The notes beneath the pieces are model-generated. The model made no database searches. It had not been told where the DNA came from and worked only from the letters and a program-made list of their open reading frames with translations. From Amycolatopsis xylanica (GTDB taxonomy: Bacteria > Actinomycetota > Actinomycetes > Mycobacteriales > Pseudonocardiaceae): a stretch of DNA of 64,000 bases. Location of the stretch: assembly GCF_900107045.1 (NCBI RefSeq), contig NZ_FNON01000003.1, positions 124,001 through 188,000 on the forward strand. The letters are read 5' to 3'. This document shows, piece by piece, positions 8,980 to 16,492 of this stretch; within the stretch, counting starts at the first letter, position 1, and each line of letters starts with the position of its first letter. A program made the position numbers and the translations under genes.

Positions 8980-8985
8980 TCCCGC

Positions 8986-9819
8986 TCAGTCGAACAGATC
9001 GGGGTCGGACAGCGTGATCTGGTCCCACAGCGGCCGCGCCTGGAACCAGCCCGCCAGCGGGCTGCCGAGCTGGGCGCGGCTCTGGAGCGCCACGTCGCGA
9101 TCGATGAGCTTGGGCGTGCCCGCCGCCATGGCCAGCAGCTGCGCCTGGCAGGACCGCTCCATGGTGATGAACCACCACACCGCTTCCGCGACCGACTGGC
9201 CGACGGTGAGCAGGCCGTGGTTCTGCAGGATGACCGCCTTGTGCGGGCCGAGCGCCTCGCCGATGCGCTTGCCTTCCTCGACATCGCTGACGATGCCGCG
9301 GTAATCCGTGTAGAGGCCCTGATCCTCGAAGAACGCGCACGCGTCCTGGGTGATCGGGGCGAGCGGGATTCCCAAGCTGGAGAAGGCTTTTCCGTACAGC
9401 GAGTGCGAATGGGCGGCGGCCAGCGCGTCGGGGCGGGCCTGGTGGACCTGGGCGTGGATCACGAACGCGGCGCGGTTCACCGGGCGGTTGCCGTGTTTCA
9501 CGGTGCCATCGTGGTCGACCAGGATCAGGTCCGAGGCCTTGATCTGGGTGAAGCTCATGCCGAACGGGTTGACCCAGAACCAGTCCGGGCGTTCCGGGTC
9601 GCGCACCGTGATGTGCCCGGCGACGCCTTCCGAGAAGCCGAAACGGCCGAACAGCCGGAAGCCCGCGGCCAGCTGCTCCTTGCGGTACTGGCGCTCCTCT
9701 TCGACCGAGTCGAAGGTCGGCGGCACCGGGAGCTGGGCGTTCTCGGGCATGGGGCCGATCGCGGCCGCCAGCGCGGCGACCATCTCGGCGGGCAGGGTGG
9801 ACATCTCGGTCGTCGTCAT
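8986..9819 (-). CDS. class II aldolase/adducin-family protein
   Basis: 277 aa. The zinc-binding pattern of class II aldolases is visible: SEGVAGHITVRDP, VIHAQVHQARPDALAAAHSHS (paired metal His) and QNHGLLTVGQSVAEA (third His). This length and the IKASDLILVD and WVNPFGMSFTQ segments place it among the aldolase/adducin-like proteins common in actinobacteria, often linked to degradation of small aromatic or hydroxy acids. It leads a two-gene operon with a hydrolase and is divergent from a TetR gene with operator-like repeats between, so induction by the substrate is likely. A second in-frame ATG (9804) is possible. Confidence 0.85.
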   Translation of the reverse strand: MTTTEMSTLPAEMVAALAAAIGPMPENAQLPVPPTFDSVEEERQYRKEQLAAGFRLFGRFGFSEGVAGHITVRDPERPDWFWVNPFGMSFTQIKASDLILVDHDGTVKHGNRPVNRAAFVIHAQVHQARPDALAAAHSHSLYGKAFSSLGIPLAPITQDACAFFEDQGLYTDYRGIVSDVEEGKRIGEALGPHKAVILQNHGLLTVGQSVAEAVWWFITMERSCQAQLLAMAAGTPKLIDRDVALQSRAQLGSPLAGWFQARPLWDQITLSDPDLFD

Positions 9820-9838
9820 CGCGCGAACCCCATTTACG

Positions 9839-9860
9839 ATTGGTCGGCCAATCCGATTGG
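9839..9860. promoter_or_regulatory. candidate TetR operator between aldolase operon and TetR gene
   Basis: Three half-sites in a row, ATTGG, CCAAT and ATTGG, separated by 4 and 3 bases, form two overlapping palindromes in the divergent promoter region. A TATCCT box (about 9867-9872) for the TetR gene follows. Position and symmetry suggest that the TetR protein at 9916 represses both directions. Confidence 0.6.
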
Positions 9861-9915
9861 TGGTTGTATCCTGTGCCGGGCCGGGAGCGCATGTCAAGGC
9901 CGAGAAGGAGACGCC

Positions 9916-10500
9916 ATGCCGAGGGGAACCACCAAGCGGCGCCCGGAAACGCTGGCCCGCCTGCTGGACGCGGCCTTCGAGGCCTTCGCCGAGCTGGGCT
10001 TCCACGCCGCGACGATCCCCGAGATCTGCCGCCGCGCCGGCTACACCCACGGCGCCTTCTACTCGAACTTCACCAGCAAGGACGAGCTGTTCTTCGCGTT
10101 GTTCGACCGGCACGCGGCGGCCACGCTCGACCGGATCGCCGCCCTCACCGGCGAGCACCTGACGGTCGCCGAGTTCGTCGACCGCGTCTCGCGGATCGAC
10201 GACGACGAACGCGCCTGGTACCTGGTCACCACCGAGTTCACCCTCTACGCGATCCGCGACGCCGCCGCGGCGAAACGCCTGGCCGAGCACGACGGCAAGC
10301 TCCGCGCCGAACTCGTCCAGGTGCTCGAGACGACACTCGGGCCGAGCAGCACGGTCGACCTCGATCAGCTCGCCCGCCTGCTGATCGCGATCCGCGAAGG
10401 CGCACTCGCCCAGTCCTATGTAGAGCCCGCCGAACTCCCGCCCGGCACGCTCGAACGGACCTTCCTGCCGACCATCCTGAAGGCGCTCTTCGCTCAGTGA
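9916..10500 (+). CDS. TetR/AcrR-family transcriptional regulator
   Basis: 194 aa, ATG preceded by GAAGGAG at 6 bases. The N-terminal helix-turn-helix is textbook: RLLDAAFEAFAELGFHAATI, PEICRRAGYTHGAFYSNF and TSKDELFFALFD. The C-terminal ligand domain is helical. It is divergent from the aldolase/hydrolase operon with a palindromic site between, so it probably represses that operon until a small molecule binds. Its last 7 bases overlap the convergent ECF41 gene. Confidence 0.9.
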   Translation: MPRGTTKRRPETLARLLDAAFEAFAELGFHAATIPEICRRAGYTHGAFYSNFTSKDELFFALFDRHAAATLDRIAALTGEHLTVAEFVDRVSRIDDDERAWYLVTTEFTLYAIRDAAAAKRLAEHDGKLRAELVQVLETTLGPSSTVDLDQLARLLIAIREGALAQSYVEPAELPPGTLERTFLPTILKALFAQ

Positions 10501-11384
10501 AGCGTGCCCTCGGCGACGGCGCGGAGCTTGTCCGGGTTGGCGACGTTGTGGATCGCGACGATGCGGCCCTCGGCGTCGAAGTCGAACGTGACGGTGGCGA
10601 TCACCCGGTCCGGCGCACTGAACACGATGCCGGGCCCGCCGTTGATCTCGGCGAGCGCGGCCCTCATGTCGCCCGGTTCGACGCCCTGGTAAGTGACGCT
10701 GCCCATGGCCGCGAACCAAGAGGCCACAGTGGACGCTCCGACGACCGGCCGCAGTGCCTGGCGCACCTTGCCGCCGCCGTCCGTCCACAGTGTCACGTCC
10801 GGTGACAGCAGCTCCATCAACGCGTTGACGTCACCGCCGGTCGCCGCGTCGAAGAACCGCCGGGTCGCTTGCTCGCGGCTCGACCGGTCGGCGGTGAACC
10901 GCGGCCGCTGCGCCCGCACGTGCTCGCGGGCACGGTGCCCGACCTGGCGCACCGCGGCTTCCGACCGGTCCACCGCCTCGCCGATCTCCGCGTAGCTGAA
11001 GCCGAAGACCTCCTTGAGCACGAACACCGCGCGTTCGAGCGGGCTGAGCGTCTCCAGCACCACCAGCATGGCCATCGACACCGACTCGGCGTCCATGGCG
11101 GCGTCGGACGCGTCCCCGCCGGTGAGGATGGGCTCCGGCAGCCACGGCCCCACGTAGGTCTCGCGCTGGTGCCGGGTGGACCGCAGCCGTTCCAGCGCGA
11201 GATTGGACACGATCCGCGTCAGGTACGCCTTGGGATCGAGCACCTGCGACCGCTCGGCCGCCGACCACTTGAGCCACGAGTCCTGCACCACGTCCTCGGC
11301 ATCGGCGGCGGTGCCGAGAACGCGATAGGCCACCGCGAACAGCAGCCGCCGGTGCTCGTGGAAGACCTGCTCGTCCGCGTTCAC
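10494..11384 (-). CDS. ECF41-type RNA polymerase sigma factor with fused SnoaL-like domain
   Basis: 296 aa. Sigma-2 region HEHRRLLFAVAYRVLGTAAD with AEDVVQDSWLKW, sigma-4 SPLERAVFVLKEVFGFSYAE, then a SnoaL-like C-terminal domain from about residue 170. The three ECF41 hallmarks are present: WLPEP in the linker, DGGGK in the SnoaL domain and NPDKL near the end. In this group the fused domain replaces an anti-sigma factor and tunes activity. It is coupled by an ATGA overlap to the FAD oxidoreductase upstream, as expected since ECF41 genes usually sit beside redox-type target genes. A candidate ECF41 promoter precedes the operon. Confidence 0.92.
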   Translation of the reverse strand: MNADEQVFHEHRRLLFAVAYRVLGTAADAEDVVQDSWLKWSAAERSQVLDPKAYLTRIVSNLALERLRSTRHQRETYVGPWLPEPILTGGDASDAAMDAESVSMAMLVVLETLSPLERAVFVLKEVFGFSYAEIGEAVDRSEAAVRQVGHRAREHVRAQRPRFTADRSSREQATRRFFDAATGGDVNALMELLSPDVTLWTDGGGKVRQALRPVVGASTVASWFAAMGSVTYQGVEPGDMRAALAEINGGPGIVFSAPDRVIATVTFDFDAEGRIVAIHNVANPDKLRAVAEGTLH

Positions 11385-12550
11385 CGGCCCGCCCGGGTGA
11401 ACCGGCCGCCCCGCGGCCAGATCGCGCCCGAAGCGGGCATCTTCTTCATGCGGCCGAAGGTCGGCCAGGGTGCGGCGGTCACCGTCTCCTTGTACCTGAC
11501 GGCCAGGCGCCCGGTCAGGTAAATCCGCCGCGCGCTGTCGTCGGGATGGGTGAACTGCACCACAGCGTCACCCCGGCCCAGGCTCACCGGCGTGTGGTAG
11601 TACCCGAACCGGAAGTCCTTGGCCCGCTTGCCTTTCAGCACCCGCTCGATCGACAGCGCCGCGTGCACCCCGGTCGGCATCCCACTCTGGCAGGTCCCGT
11701 GCATGACCCCATAGCCCTGCGTGATCGCGGCGGCGTCCCCGACCGCGTACACCTCAGGATGCGAAACCGACCGCAACGTGCCATCGGTGACCACGCGCCC
11801 ACGCTCATCGACGGTCAGCCCGGCGGCAGCCGCCAGCGGCGACACCCGCGTCCCGCTCGTCCACAGCACCGCGTCGGCGGCGACGACTTCCCCACCGGCC
11901 AGTTCCACGGCGTCCGGCAACACCTTCACCACCTCGACACCGGCACGCACCTGAACTCCCAGCCGCTCAAGCGCGCTTCGCAAGTACGCCTTGGCCTTGG
12001 CATTCATGGCCGCGCCCGGCTCCTGCCTGCCCATCAGCACGACCTCCAGCGCGGGATACCGCTCGGCGATCTCGGCGGCCGACTCGATCCCGGTGAGCCC
12101 ACTCCCCGCGACCACGACCGTCCCGCTTTCGAGCCGCTTCAGCCTGCCCGCCAGCGATTCCGCGTCCTGTGCGCCGCTGAGGCTGTACGCGTGCTCGTCG
12201 GCGCCGGGCACCGCCGACGTGTCCGCCGCGCTCCCCAGCCCGTACACGAGCATGTCGTACGGCAGGACCCGGTCGTCGTCGACGCGCACGGTCTTGGCAT
12301 CCGCGTCCACGGCGGTCACCCAGCCACGCACGAACTCGACGCCCGTGCCCGCCAGCAGCTCGGGAATGTCCAGCTCGGCGACCTCCTGCCCGGTCGCCGT
12401 CATGGGCAGCCGCAGCCGCTCGGTGAACCGCTCCTGGGCGTTGACCAGCGTCACCCGCACGTCGCCGCGCCGCTTGGTCCGCACCCCCAGCTGAATGGCC
12501 GCACCCAGTCCCGCGTACCCCGCACCGAGAACCACAACGTGAGTCATCAT
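11381..12550 (-). CDS. NAD(P)/FAD-dependent oxidoreductase (NDH-2-like)
   Basis: 389 aa. I place the start at the ATG at 12550, behind GGAAGGCGAA, rather than the upstream ATG at 12613 that belongs to a promoter-like motif. FAD-binding VVVLGAGYAGLGAAIQLG at the N-terminus, NAD(P) binding around VVVAGSGLTGIESAAEIAER, and YAVGDAAAITQ near residue 290 for the flavin. The family includes type II NADH dehydrogenases and ferredoxin/thioredoxin-type reductases; no C-terminal membrane anchor is obvious. It is the first gene of an operon with an ECF41 sigma factor, which is expected to be its own activator. Confidence 0.85.
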   Translation of the reverse strand: MMTHVVVLGAGYAGLGAAIQLGVRTKRRGDVRVTLVNAQERFTERLRLPMTATGQEVAELDIPELLAGTGVEFVRGWVTAVDADAKTVRVDDDRVLPYDMLVYGLGSAADTSAVPGADEHAYSLSGAQDAESLAGRLKRLESGTVVVAGSGLTGIESAAEIAERYPALEVVLMGRQEPGAAMNAKAKAYLRSALERLGVQVRAGVEVVKVLPDAVELAGGEVVAADAVLWTSGTRVSPLAAAAGLTVDERGRVVTDGTLRSVSHPEVYAVGDAAAITQGYGVMHGTCQSGMPTGVHAALSIERVLKGKRAKDFRFGYYHTPVSLGRGDAVVQFTHPDDSARRIYLTGRLAVRYKETVTAAPWPTFGRMKKMPASGAIWPRGGRFTRAGR

Positions 12551-12584
12551 TTCGCCTTCCTCGTCGGCTGTTCGATGACCACCA

Positions 12585-12612
12585 GATGGAAGCTGCGCCC
12601 CCGTTCGTGACA
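12585..12612 (-). promoter_or_regulatory. candidate ECF41 promoter for oxidoreductase/sigma operon
   Basis: On the minus strand TGTCACG is followed after 17 bases by CATC. The published ECF41 consensus is TGTCACA, about 16 bases, then CGTC, so the -35 matches well and the -10 has one mismatch. It would give a leader of about 30 bases with a good ribosome binding site. The other SnoaL-fused ECF gene of this window carries a better match. Confidence 0.45.
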
Positions 12613-12770
12613 TGCCCTCACTGTGTCCCCCGCCACAGCGGTCGTGCGGCAGCCGCGCCCCGGACCACCCCGGGGTCGTGAGTGTTCTGACCGGTTAGAA
12701 CCGGCCGCATCACTCACGACCCCAGCTTCGCCGGATCAAAGGTGGGCGGCGGGTGCCTCGGCTGGCTTTG

Positions 12771-12912
12771 TATGAAGGCTCCCCTCATCCAACTTGAGCT
12801 GTATGAAGGCTCCCCTCATACAAGTTGGGCTGTATGAAGGCTCCCTTCATGCGGCTATGCGCGATGAAGGCTCCCTTCATCCAGGCTGGGTTGTATGAAG
12901 GGAGCCTTCATA
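12771..12912. repeat. class B palindrome array (4 direct + 1 inverted unit)
   Basis: Five copies of a 19-bp palindrome TATGAAGG-CTC-CCTTCATA (small changes) starting at 12771, 12802, 12833, 12863 and 12894, period 30-31 bp. The last copy carries the reverse-complement centre (GAG). Spacers of about 11-12 bases are variable. Confidence 0.85.
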
Positions 12913-12946
12913 CAACCCAGCCTGCGAAGGCCTCGGTATGCGTGGG

Positions 12947-12992
12947 GTCGTGCGCGTTGCGGGCGGTTAGAACCGCCCGCAACGCGCACGAC
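12947..12992. repeat. class D long hairpin
   Basis: Perfect 22-base arms beginning GTCGTGCGCGTTGCGG with loop AG in GGTTAGAACC. A variant of the class A hairpin with different outer arms; a second copy lies at 24931-24976. Confidence 0.8.
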
Positions 12993-13142
12993 CCACCTCG
13001 CGCAGGCCCCTTGCGCGAGCCCGATTGGGTGAGGGAGGCCCTCACCCAAACCACCCGAACGCGCCACGTTTGGCTTTCCGCCCGATAACCCAACGCGGGC
13101 CAGTCAAGGCTTGCTTGCGTTGTCAATCGACGCGTGGGCCTT

Positions 13143-13191
13143 CGCGAAACCCGAGTTTGGGCCATCCACTGGCCCAAACTCGGGTTTCGCG
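13143..13191. repeat. 22-base-arm perfect hairpin
   Basis: Arms CGCGAAACCCGAGTTTGG plus CCA/GCCA extension, loop of 5 bases (TCCAC). Not part of a gene; it lies downstream of the pseudo-protease gene with other hairpins. Confidence 0.75.
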
Positions 13192-13309
13192 AGGCCGCGC
13201 CACCGTCAGCGGGGAGGGTGGACGTAATGAGCGGGGCGTATGCGTCGCTCAGCGTTGTGAACGCCCCGTTCACAACGTTCAACCAACCCCTGCGGCACCC
13301 GCCACAGCG

Positions 13310-13355
13310 GTCGTGAGTGTTGCGGCCGATTAGAACCGGCCGGAACACTCACGAC
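13310..13355. terminator. class A hairpin after pseudo-protease gene
   Basis: GTCGTGAGTG / CACTCACGAC arms around CCGATTAGAACCGG with a mismatch near the loop. It lies 20 bases beyond the stop of the leftward protease-like gene, in the position of a terminator. Confidence 0.6.
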
Positions 13356-13375
13356 CCCCATCACGGCGCGGTGGT

Positions 13376-14089
13376 TCAGATATCCGTGATCTGCTTGATC
13401 CAGTCGCGGTACCGGGTCAGGTCCGCGTAGGCCGGGGAAGGGACGCAGTCGCCCGACAGGCCGATCAGGTACCACCGCCCGTCCGGCCCGGGAGCGAACA
13501 GCGGCCTGCCGAAGTCGTCCTCGCTCGCGCAGCCCTCGTCCCGGTCCACGCAGATGGTCGCGCCGCTCCCGCAGCTTTCCGCGGTCACCAGCGTGCTGGA
13601 CGCGGCCTGCAGGTCGGCCTTGCACTCCGCTTCGTCGCCCTCGCAGGACATGGACCAGCCGTACGTCCGCACCCGGCCACCCGCCAGCGGGCGCTCGGCG
13701 CCGAGCGGGGCGTACGGGCCCGCGACGTCCTGGTCGAGGCGGACCAGCGCGAGGTCGGCGCTGGGGTGCTCGCGCACGCTCGCGACGGTGGCTTGGTCTT
13801 CGCTGTCGAAGACGACGTCGATCTCCGCGCCGGGATGGCGGACGCAGCGGGCGGCGGTGATCATCCAGCGCGGGCCGATGATCGTCGCGCCGCAAGTGTC
13901 TTCGCCGTCGACGAGCAGGCGGGCGTCCCACGGCCCCGAGGTCGTGAAGTCGGCGTCGACGGGACGGGAGGCGGACCCTATTTCGCCTTCGCTTTGCCTG
14001 CCGGCCAAGCCCACCGCGACCGCGGCGGCGACGGTCACCACGGTCAGCGCGGCGCCGTGCAGGATCGCCTTCTTCGCGAACTCGGGCAT
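13376..14089 (-). CDS. membrane-anchored trypsin-fold pseudoprotease
   Basis: 237 aa; ATG at 14089 is preferred over GTG at 14098 because GAGAGG stands 8 bases before it. One N-terminal membrane segment (LTVVTVAAAVAVGLAG) anchors or exports an S1-type domain. The usual TAAHC is changed to ITAARC, so the catalytic His is Arg; the Asp motif ADLALVRL remains; the GDSGGP motif reads EDDFGRPL, so the Ser is Phe and the oxyanion glycine pattern is lost. Six or more cysteines are kept, so the fold is probably intact. It is therefore likely a non-catalytic binding or regulatory protein outside the cell. Confidence 0.8.
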   Translation of the reverse strand: MPEFAKKAILHGAALTVVTVAAAVAVGLAGRQSEGEIGSASRPVDADFTTSGPWDARLLVDGEDTCGATIIGPRWMITAARCVRHPGAEIDVVFDSEDQATVASVREHPSADLALVRLDQDVAGPYAPLGAERPLAGGRVRTYGWSMSCEGDEAECKADLQAASSTLVTAESCGSGATICVDRDEGCASEDDFGRPLFAPGPDGRWYLIGLSGDCVPSPAYADLTRYRDWIKQITDI

Positions 14090-14326
14090 CGGCCACACCT
14101 CTCACAACCTGTCGGCGATCAGGTTGATCGCTCACCATTGCGGACCGGGGACGAACGGACCACCTACTTTCGTCAGCTATCGCGTGGGAAATTCACAGCG
14201 GCCCGGCTGTTACACAACCGGTGGGTCGTCTGCGGCTTCCCGTTACGCCGTCGCGGGATTTCCGCGACGCGCACCCCTTAGCGTCGCTCGCGAATCCACT
14301 CCTGCGACCGGATCGGGGACTTCAGG

Positions 14327-15460
14327 TTGTTCAGCACACCGCCACTCGCGGCTCGCCGCGCACTGGTGCCGACAGTGATCAAGGTGGTGGCCATCGCTGC
14401 AGGAGCCGCGATACTGCTGCTGGCCGCGCTGCTCTCGCCGAGCCGGAACGTCACCGGGGCCAACGTGGTCGGCGATCAGGAGATGGTCCAGCTCGCGGGC
14501 CCGGCAGGCACCACGATCCAGGTCAAGGCGATCATCGACACCGGCGCGTCGGCGTCCGCGATGGACACCAGGCTGGCGCGCTCGCTCGGCTTCGACCTGG
14601 ACGCGGCGCCCCGGATCACCGTCGGTTCCTCGCTGGGCAAGCAGCAGCGGCCGGTGGTGGACACCACGATCAAGCTGGCGGGCACCGAGCGGACGGCCAA
14701 GATCAGTGTCACCGACCGGTCGCGCCGCGACGCCCCGGTGCTGATCGGCCGGTCCGAGATGGCGGGACTCCAGGTCCACGTCGGCAAGCAGATGCTGACC
14801 ACGCCGGAGGGCAGCGCGGCGCCGAGTTCCGTTGCGGTGCTGCTCACGCCGTCGCCGAGCATCGACGTCGAGTCGCTGCTGGCGCTTCTGCCGCTCGCCG
14901 CGCTGCTGGTGGTGATCGCGCGGGTGTGGATCGGGTTGAACACCCTCGGCACGTTCAGCCCGGTACTGCTCGCACTGGGCTACACCCAGACCGGCGTGAT
15001 CGCGGGCCTGATCACCACGACCGCGATGGTGACCGTCGGCCTCGCCGCGCAGGCGGTGCTGCAGCGCACCCAGCTGCCGCGGGTGGCCAGGCTCGCGGTG
15101 CTGGTCGGCGTGGTGGTGCTGGTGCTGCTGGGCATCCGGCAGGCGATCGGCGGCGCGCACGCCGCGGTGCTGGTCGGCGCGTCGCTGCCGGTGGTGGTCA
15201 CCGCGGTGATCATCGAACGGCTGTGGGAGCAGTGGGACACCGACGGCTGGCGGCCCGCCGCGACCAGCGGGCTGCTGACCATCGCGTTCGGTCTCGTCGC
15301 CGCGATGCTGATGGTCACGCCGGGAGTGCGCTGGCTCGGCGAGAACGTGCCGATGGCCTTCGCCGCGGCCTGCTGTGTCTGGGCGTTCGTCGCGGGCACC
15401 TACCGCGGGCTGCGGCTGACCGAACTGCTGCGGTTCACCCCGGCCGCCCGGGCCGGATGA
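14327..15460 (+). CDS. retropepsin-like aspartyl protease domain fused to a 7TM domain
   Basis: About 377 aa, TTG at 14327 chosen for length; GTG codons at 14366 and later are alternatives. A membrane segment (residues 16-37) leads to a RimB/retropepsin-like domain with the catalytic IIDTGASASAMD (Asp71) and ending near ...VLLTPSPS. It is followed by seven membrane helices with IGLNTLGTFSPVLLALGYTQ, the signature of the 7TM domain that elsewhere is fused to an inactive transglutaminase. The next gene is a RimK-like ATP-grasp ligase overlapping by ATGA. In gammaproteobacteria protease, 7TM-transglutaminase and ligase are separate neighbours; here the protease takes the place of the transglutaminase. 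A role in modifying or trimming an amino-acid (Glu-like) tag at the envelope is inferred. Confidence 0.7.
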   Translation: MFSTPPLAARRALVPTVIKVVAIAAGAAILLLAALLSPSRNVTGANVVGDQEMVQLAGPAGTTIQVKAIIDTGASASAMDTRLARSLGFDLDAAPRITVGSSLGKQQRPVVDTTIKLAGTERTAKISVTDRSRRDAPVLIGRSEMAGLQVHVGKQMLTTPEGSAAPSSVAVLLTPSPSIDVESLLALLPLAALLVVIARVWIGLNTLGTFSPVLLALGYTQTGVIAGLITTTAMVTVGLAAQAVLQRTQLPRVARLAVLVGVVVLVLLGIRQAIGGAHAAVLVGASLPVVVTAVIIERLWEQWDTDGWRPAATSGLLTIAFGLVAAMLMVTPGVRWLGENVPMAFAAACCVWAFVAGTYRGLRLTELLRFTPAARAG

Positions 15461-16308
15461 ACCGGGTGCGCGGCTGGGACCCGTTGATGGGCATGAACGC
15501 CCGGAACCAGCTGATCGCCCAGGTCAACGCCGCGGACGCGATCCGGCTGGTGAACAACAAGTACGAGACGAAACTGGCGCTCACCGAGGTCGGCGCGCCC
15601 ACCTCGCCGACCGTGCTGGTCGTGCGCTCACGGCGGGAGATCGCGCGGATCGACTGGGACGCGATGCCCGCCGACTGGGCGCTCAAGCCGAACCAGAGCC
15701 TGGGCGGGTCAGGCATCCTGCTCGCCGATCAGCGGATCGACGGAACATGGCGTTCGCCGTCCGGAAAACCGTTGCCGCTGCCCACAATCGTCAACCACGT
15801 CCGGCGGATATTGGACGGCGACTTCTCGCCGCGGATCACCGACTGGGCGCTGTTCGAGCCGTTGATCCGCACGCACCCGGCGATGGCCGCGCTGTCGTTC
15901 CAAGGCCTGCCCGACATCCGGGTGATCTGCGTCGGCGACCAGCCGCGGCTGGCGATGCTGCGGCTGCCGACCAAGCACAGCGGCGGCCGCGCCAACCTGC
16001 ATCAGAAGGCCGTCGGCGCCGCCGTCGATCTCGCCAGCGGCACGGTGACCCGCGCGGTCGTCGGCAAGCGGGAGATCGCCGACCATCCCGACACCGGGCA
16101 CCGGCTGATCGGCGCCGCCATCCCGCGGTGGCCCTCGGTGCTGGCCGCGGCCGCCCGCTGCGCCGCGGCCACCGGCCTGCGTTACCTGGGTGCGGACATC
16201 GTCATCGACGCCGACCGCGGCCCGCTGATCCTCGAGGTCAACGCCAGGCCCGGCCTGCAGATCCAGAACATCACCGGCCGCGGTCTCGGCTCCGCCGTCC
16301 GGCTCTGA
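15457..16308 (+). CDS. RimK-like ATP-grasp ligase (alpha-L-glutamate ligase-like protein)
   Basis: 283 aa, ATGA overlap with the retropepsin-7TM gene. Family start MNRVRGWDPLMGMNARNQLI; ATP-grasp elements include DWALKPNQSLGGSGILL (ATP-binding Lys and Gly loop), FEPLIRTHPAM, PDIRVICVGDQPRLAMLRLP and the metal-binding LILEVNARPGLQIQN (Glu and Asn). These proteins are predicted amidoligases that attach an amino acid, probably glutamate, to an unknown acceptor. Partnered here with a membrane protease and a small membrane peptide, which points to an envelope substrate. Confidence 0.85.
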   Translation: MNRVRGWDPLMGMNARNQLIAQVNAADAIRLVNNKYETKLALTEVGAPTSPTVLVVRSRREIARIDWDAMPADWALKPNQSLGGSGILLADQRIDGTWRSPSGKPLPLPTIVNHVRRILDGDFSPRITDWALFEPLIRTHPAMAALSFQGLPDIRVICVGDQPRLAMLRLPTKHSGGRANLHQKAVGAAVDLASGTVTRAVVGKREIADHPDTGHRLIGAAIPRWPSVLAAAARCAAATGLRYLGADIVIDADRGPLILEVNARPGLQIQNITGRGLGSAVRL

Positions 16309-16318
16309 AAGGGAAACC

Positions 16319-16492
16319 GTGAACTCGACGAAAACTCCCCGCCGTCTACTGTGGACGGCCGCGCGCGTTCTGCTGGTGCTCGGCGCGGCAGCCGGGCTGG
16401 CGTTCGCGGTGAGCGTGGCCGAACCGGCGCCACACGGCGTGCTGAACACCGTCCCGGAGCCCAGCGCCTCAGCTCAGCGGAACATGCGGTAG
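16319..16492 (+). CDS. 57-aa single-span membrane or secreted peptide
   Basis: GTG at 16319 stands behind GAAAGGGAAACC and only 10 bases after the ligase stop, so it is the third gene of the operon. After a basic start (MNSTKTPRRLLW) there is one hydrophobic helix (VLLVLGAAAGLAFAVSVA) and an extracytoplasmic tail (EPAPHGVLNTVPEPSASA). Its 3' end overlaps the convergent histidine kinase gene by 24 bases. It could be a membrane subunit or the substrate of the neighbouring ligase/protease pair. Too short for most gene callers; the strong ribosome binding site and coding pattern support it. Confidence 0.6.
   Translation: MNSTKTPRRLLWTAARVLLVLGAAAGLAFAVSVAEPAPHGVLNTVPEPSASAQRNMR

Larger units (their letters stand above)
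12614..13375. repeat. gene-free intergenic region filled with palindromes
   Basis: No credible gene. Contents in order: class A hairpin (12675-12720), class B array (12771-12912), class D hairpin (12947-12992), one class C palindrome (about 13027-13047), a perfect 22-base-arm hairpin (13143-13191), an 11-3-11 palindrome (13253-13277) and a class A hairpin (13310-13355). The segment 12731-13050 is repeated in inverted orientation at 24874-25161. Open frames here with repeated MKAPFI are artefacts of the palindromes. Confidence 0.85.

Noticed and set aside
12825..13088. Coding frames with repeated MKAPFI or REALT-type peptides
   Set aside because: They arise from the class B and C palindromes read as codons; no ribosome binding site, no domain, and similar frames appear on both strands of every array.
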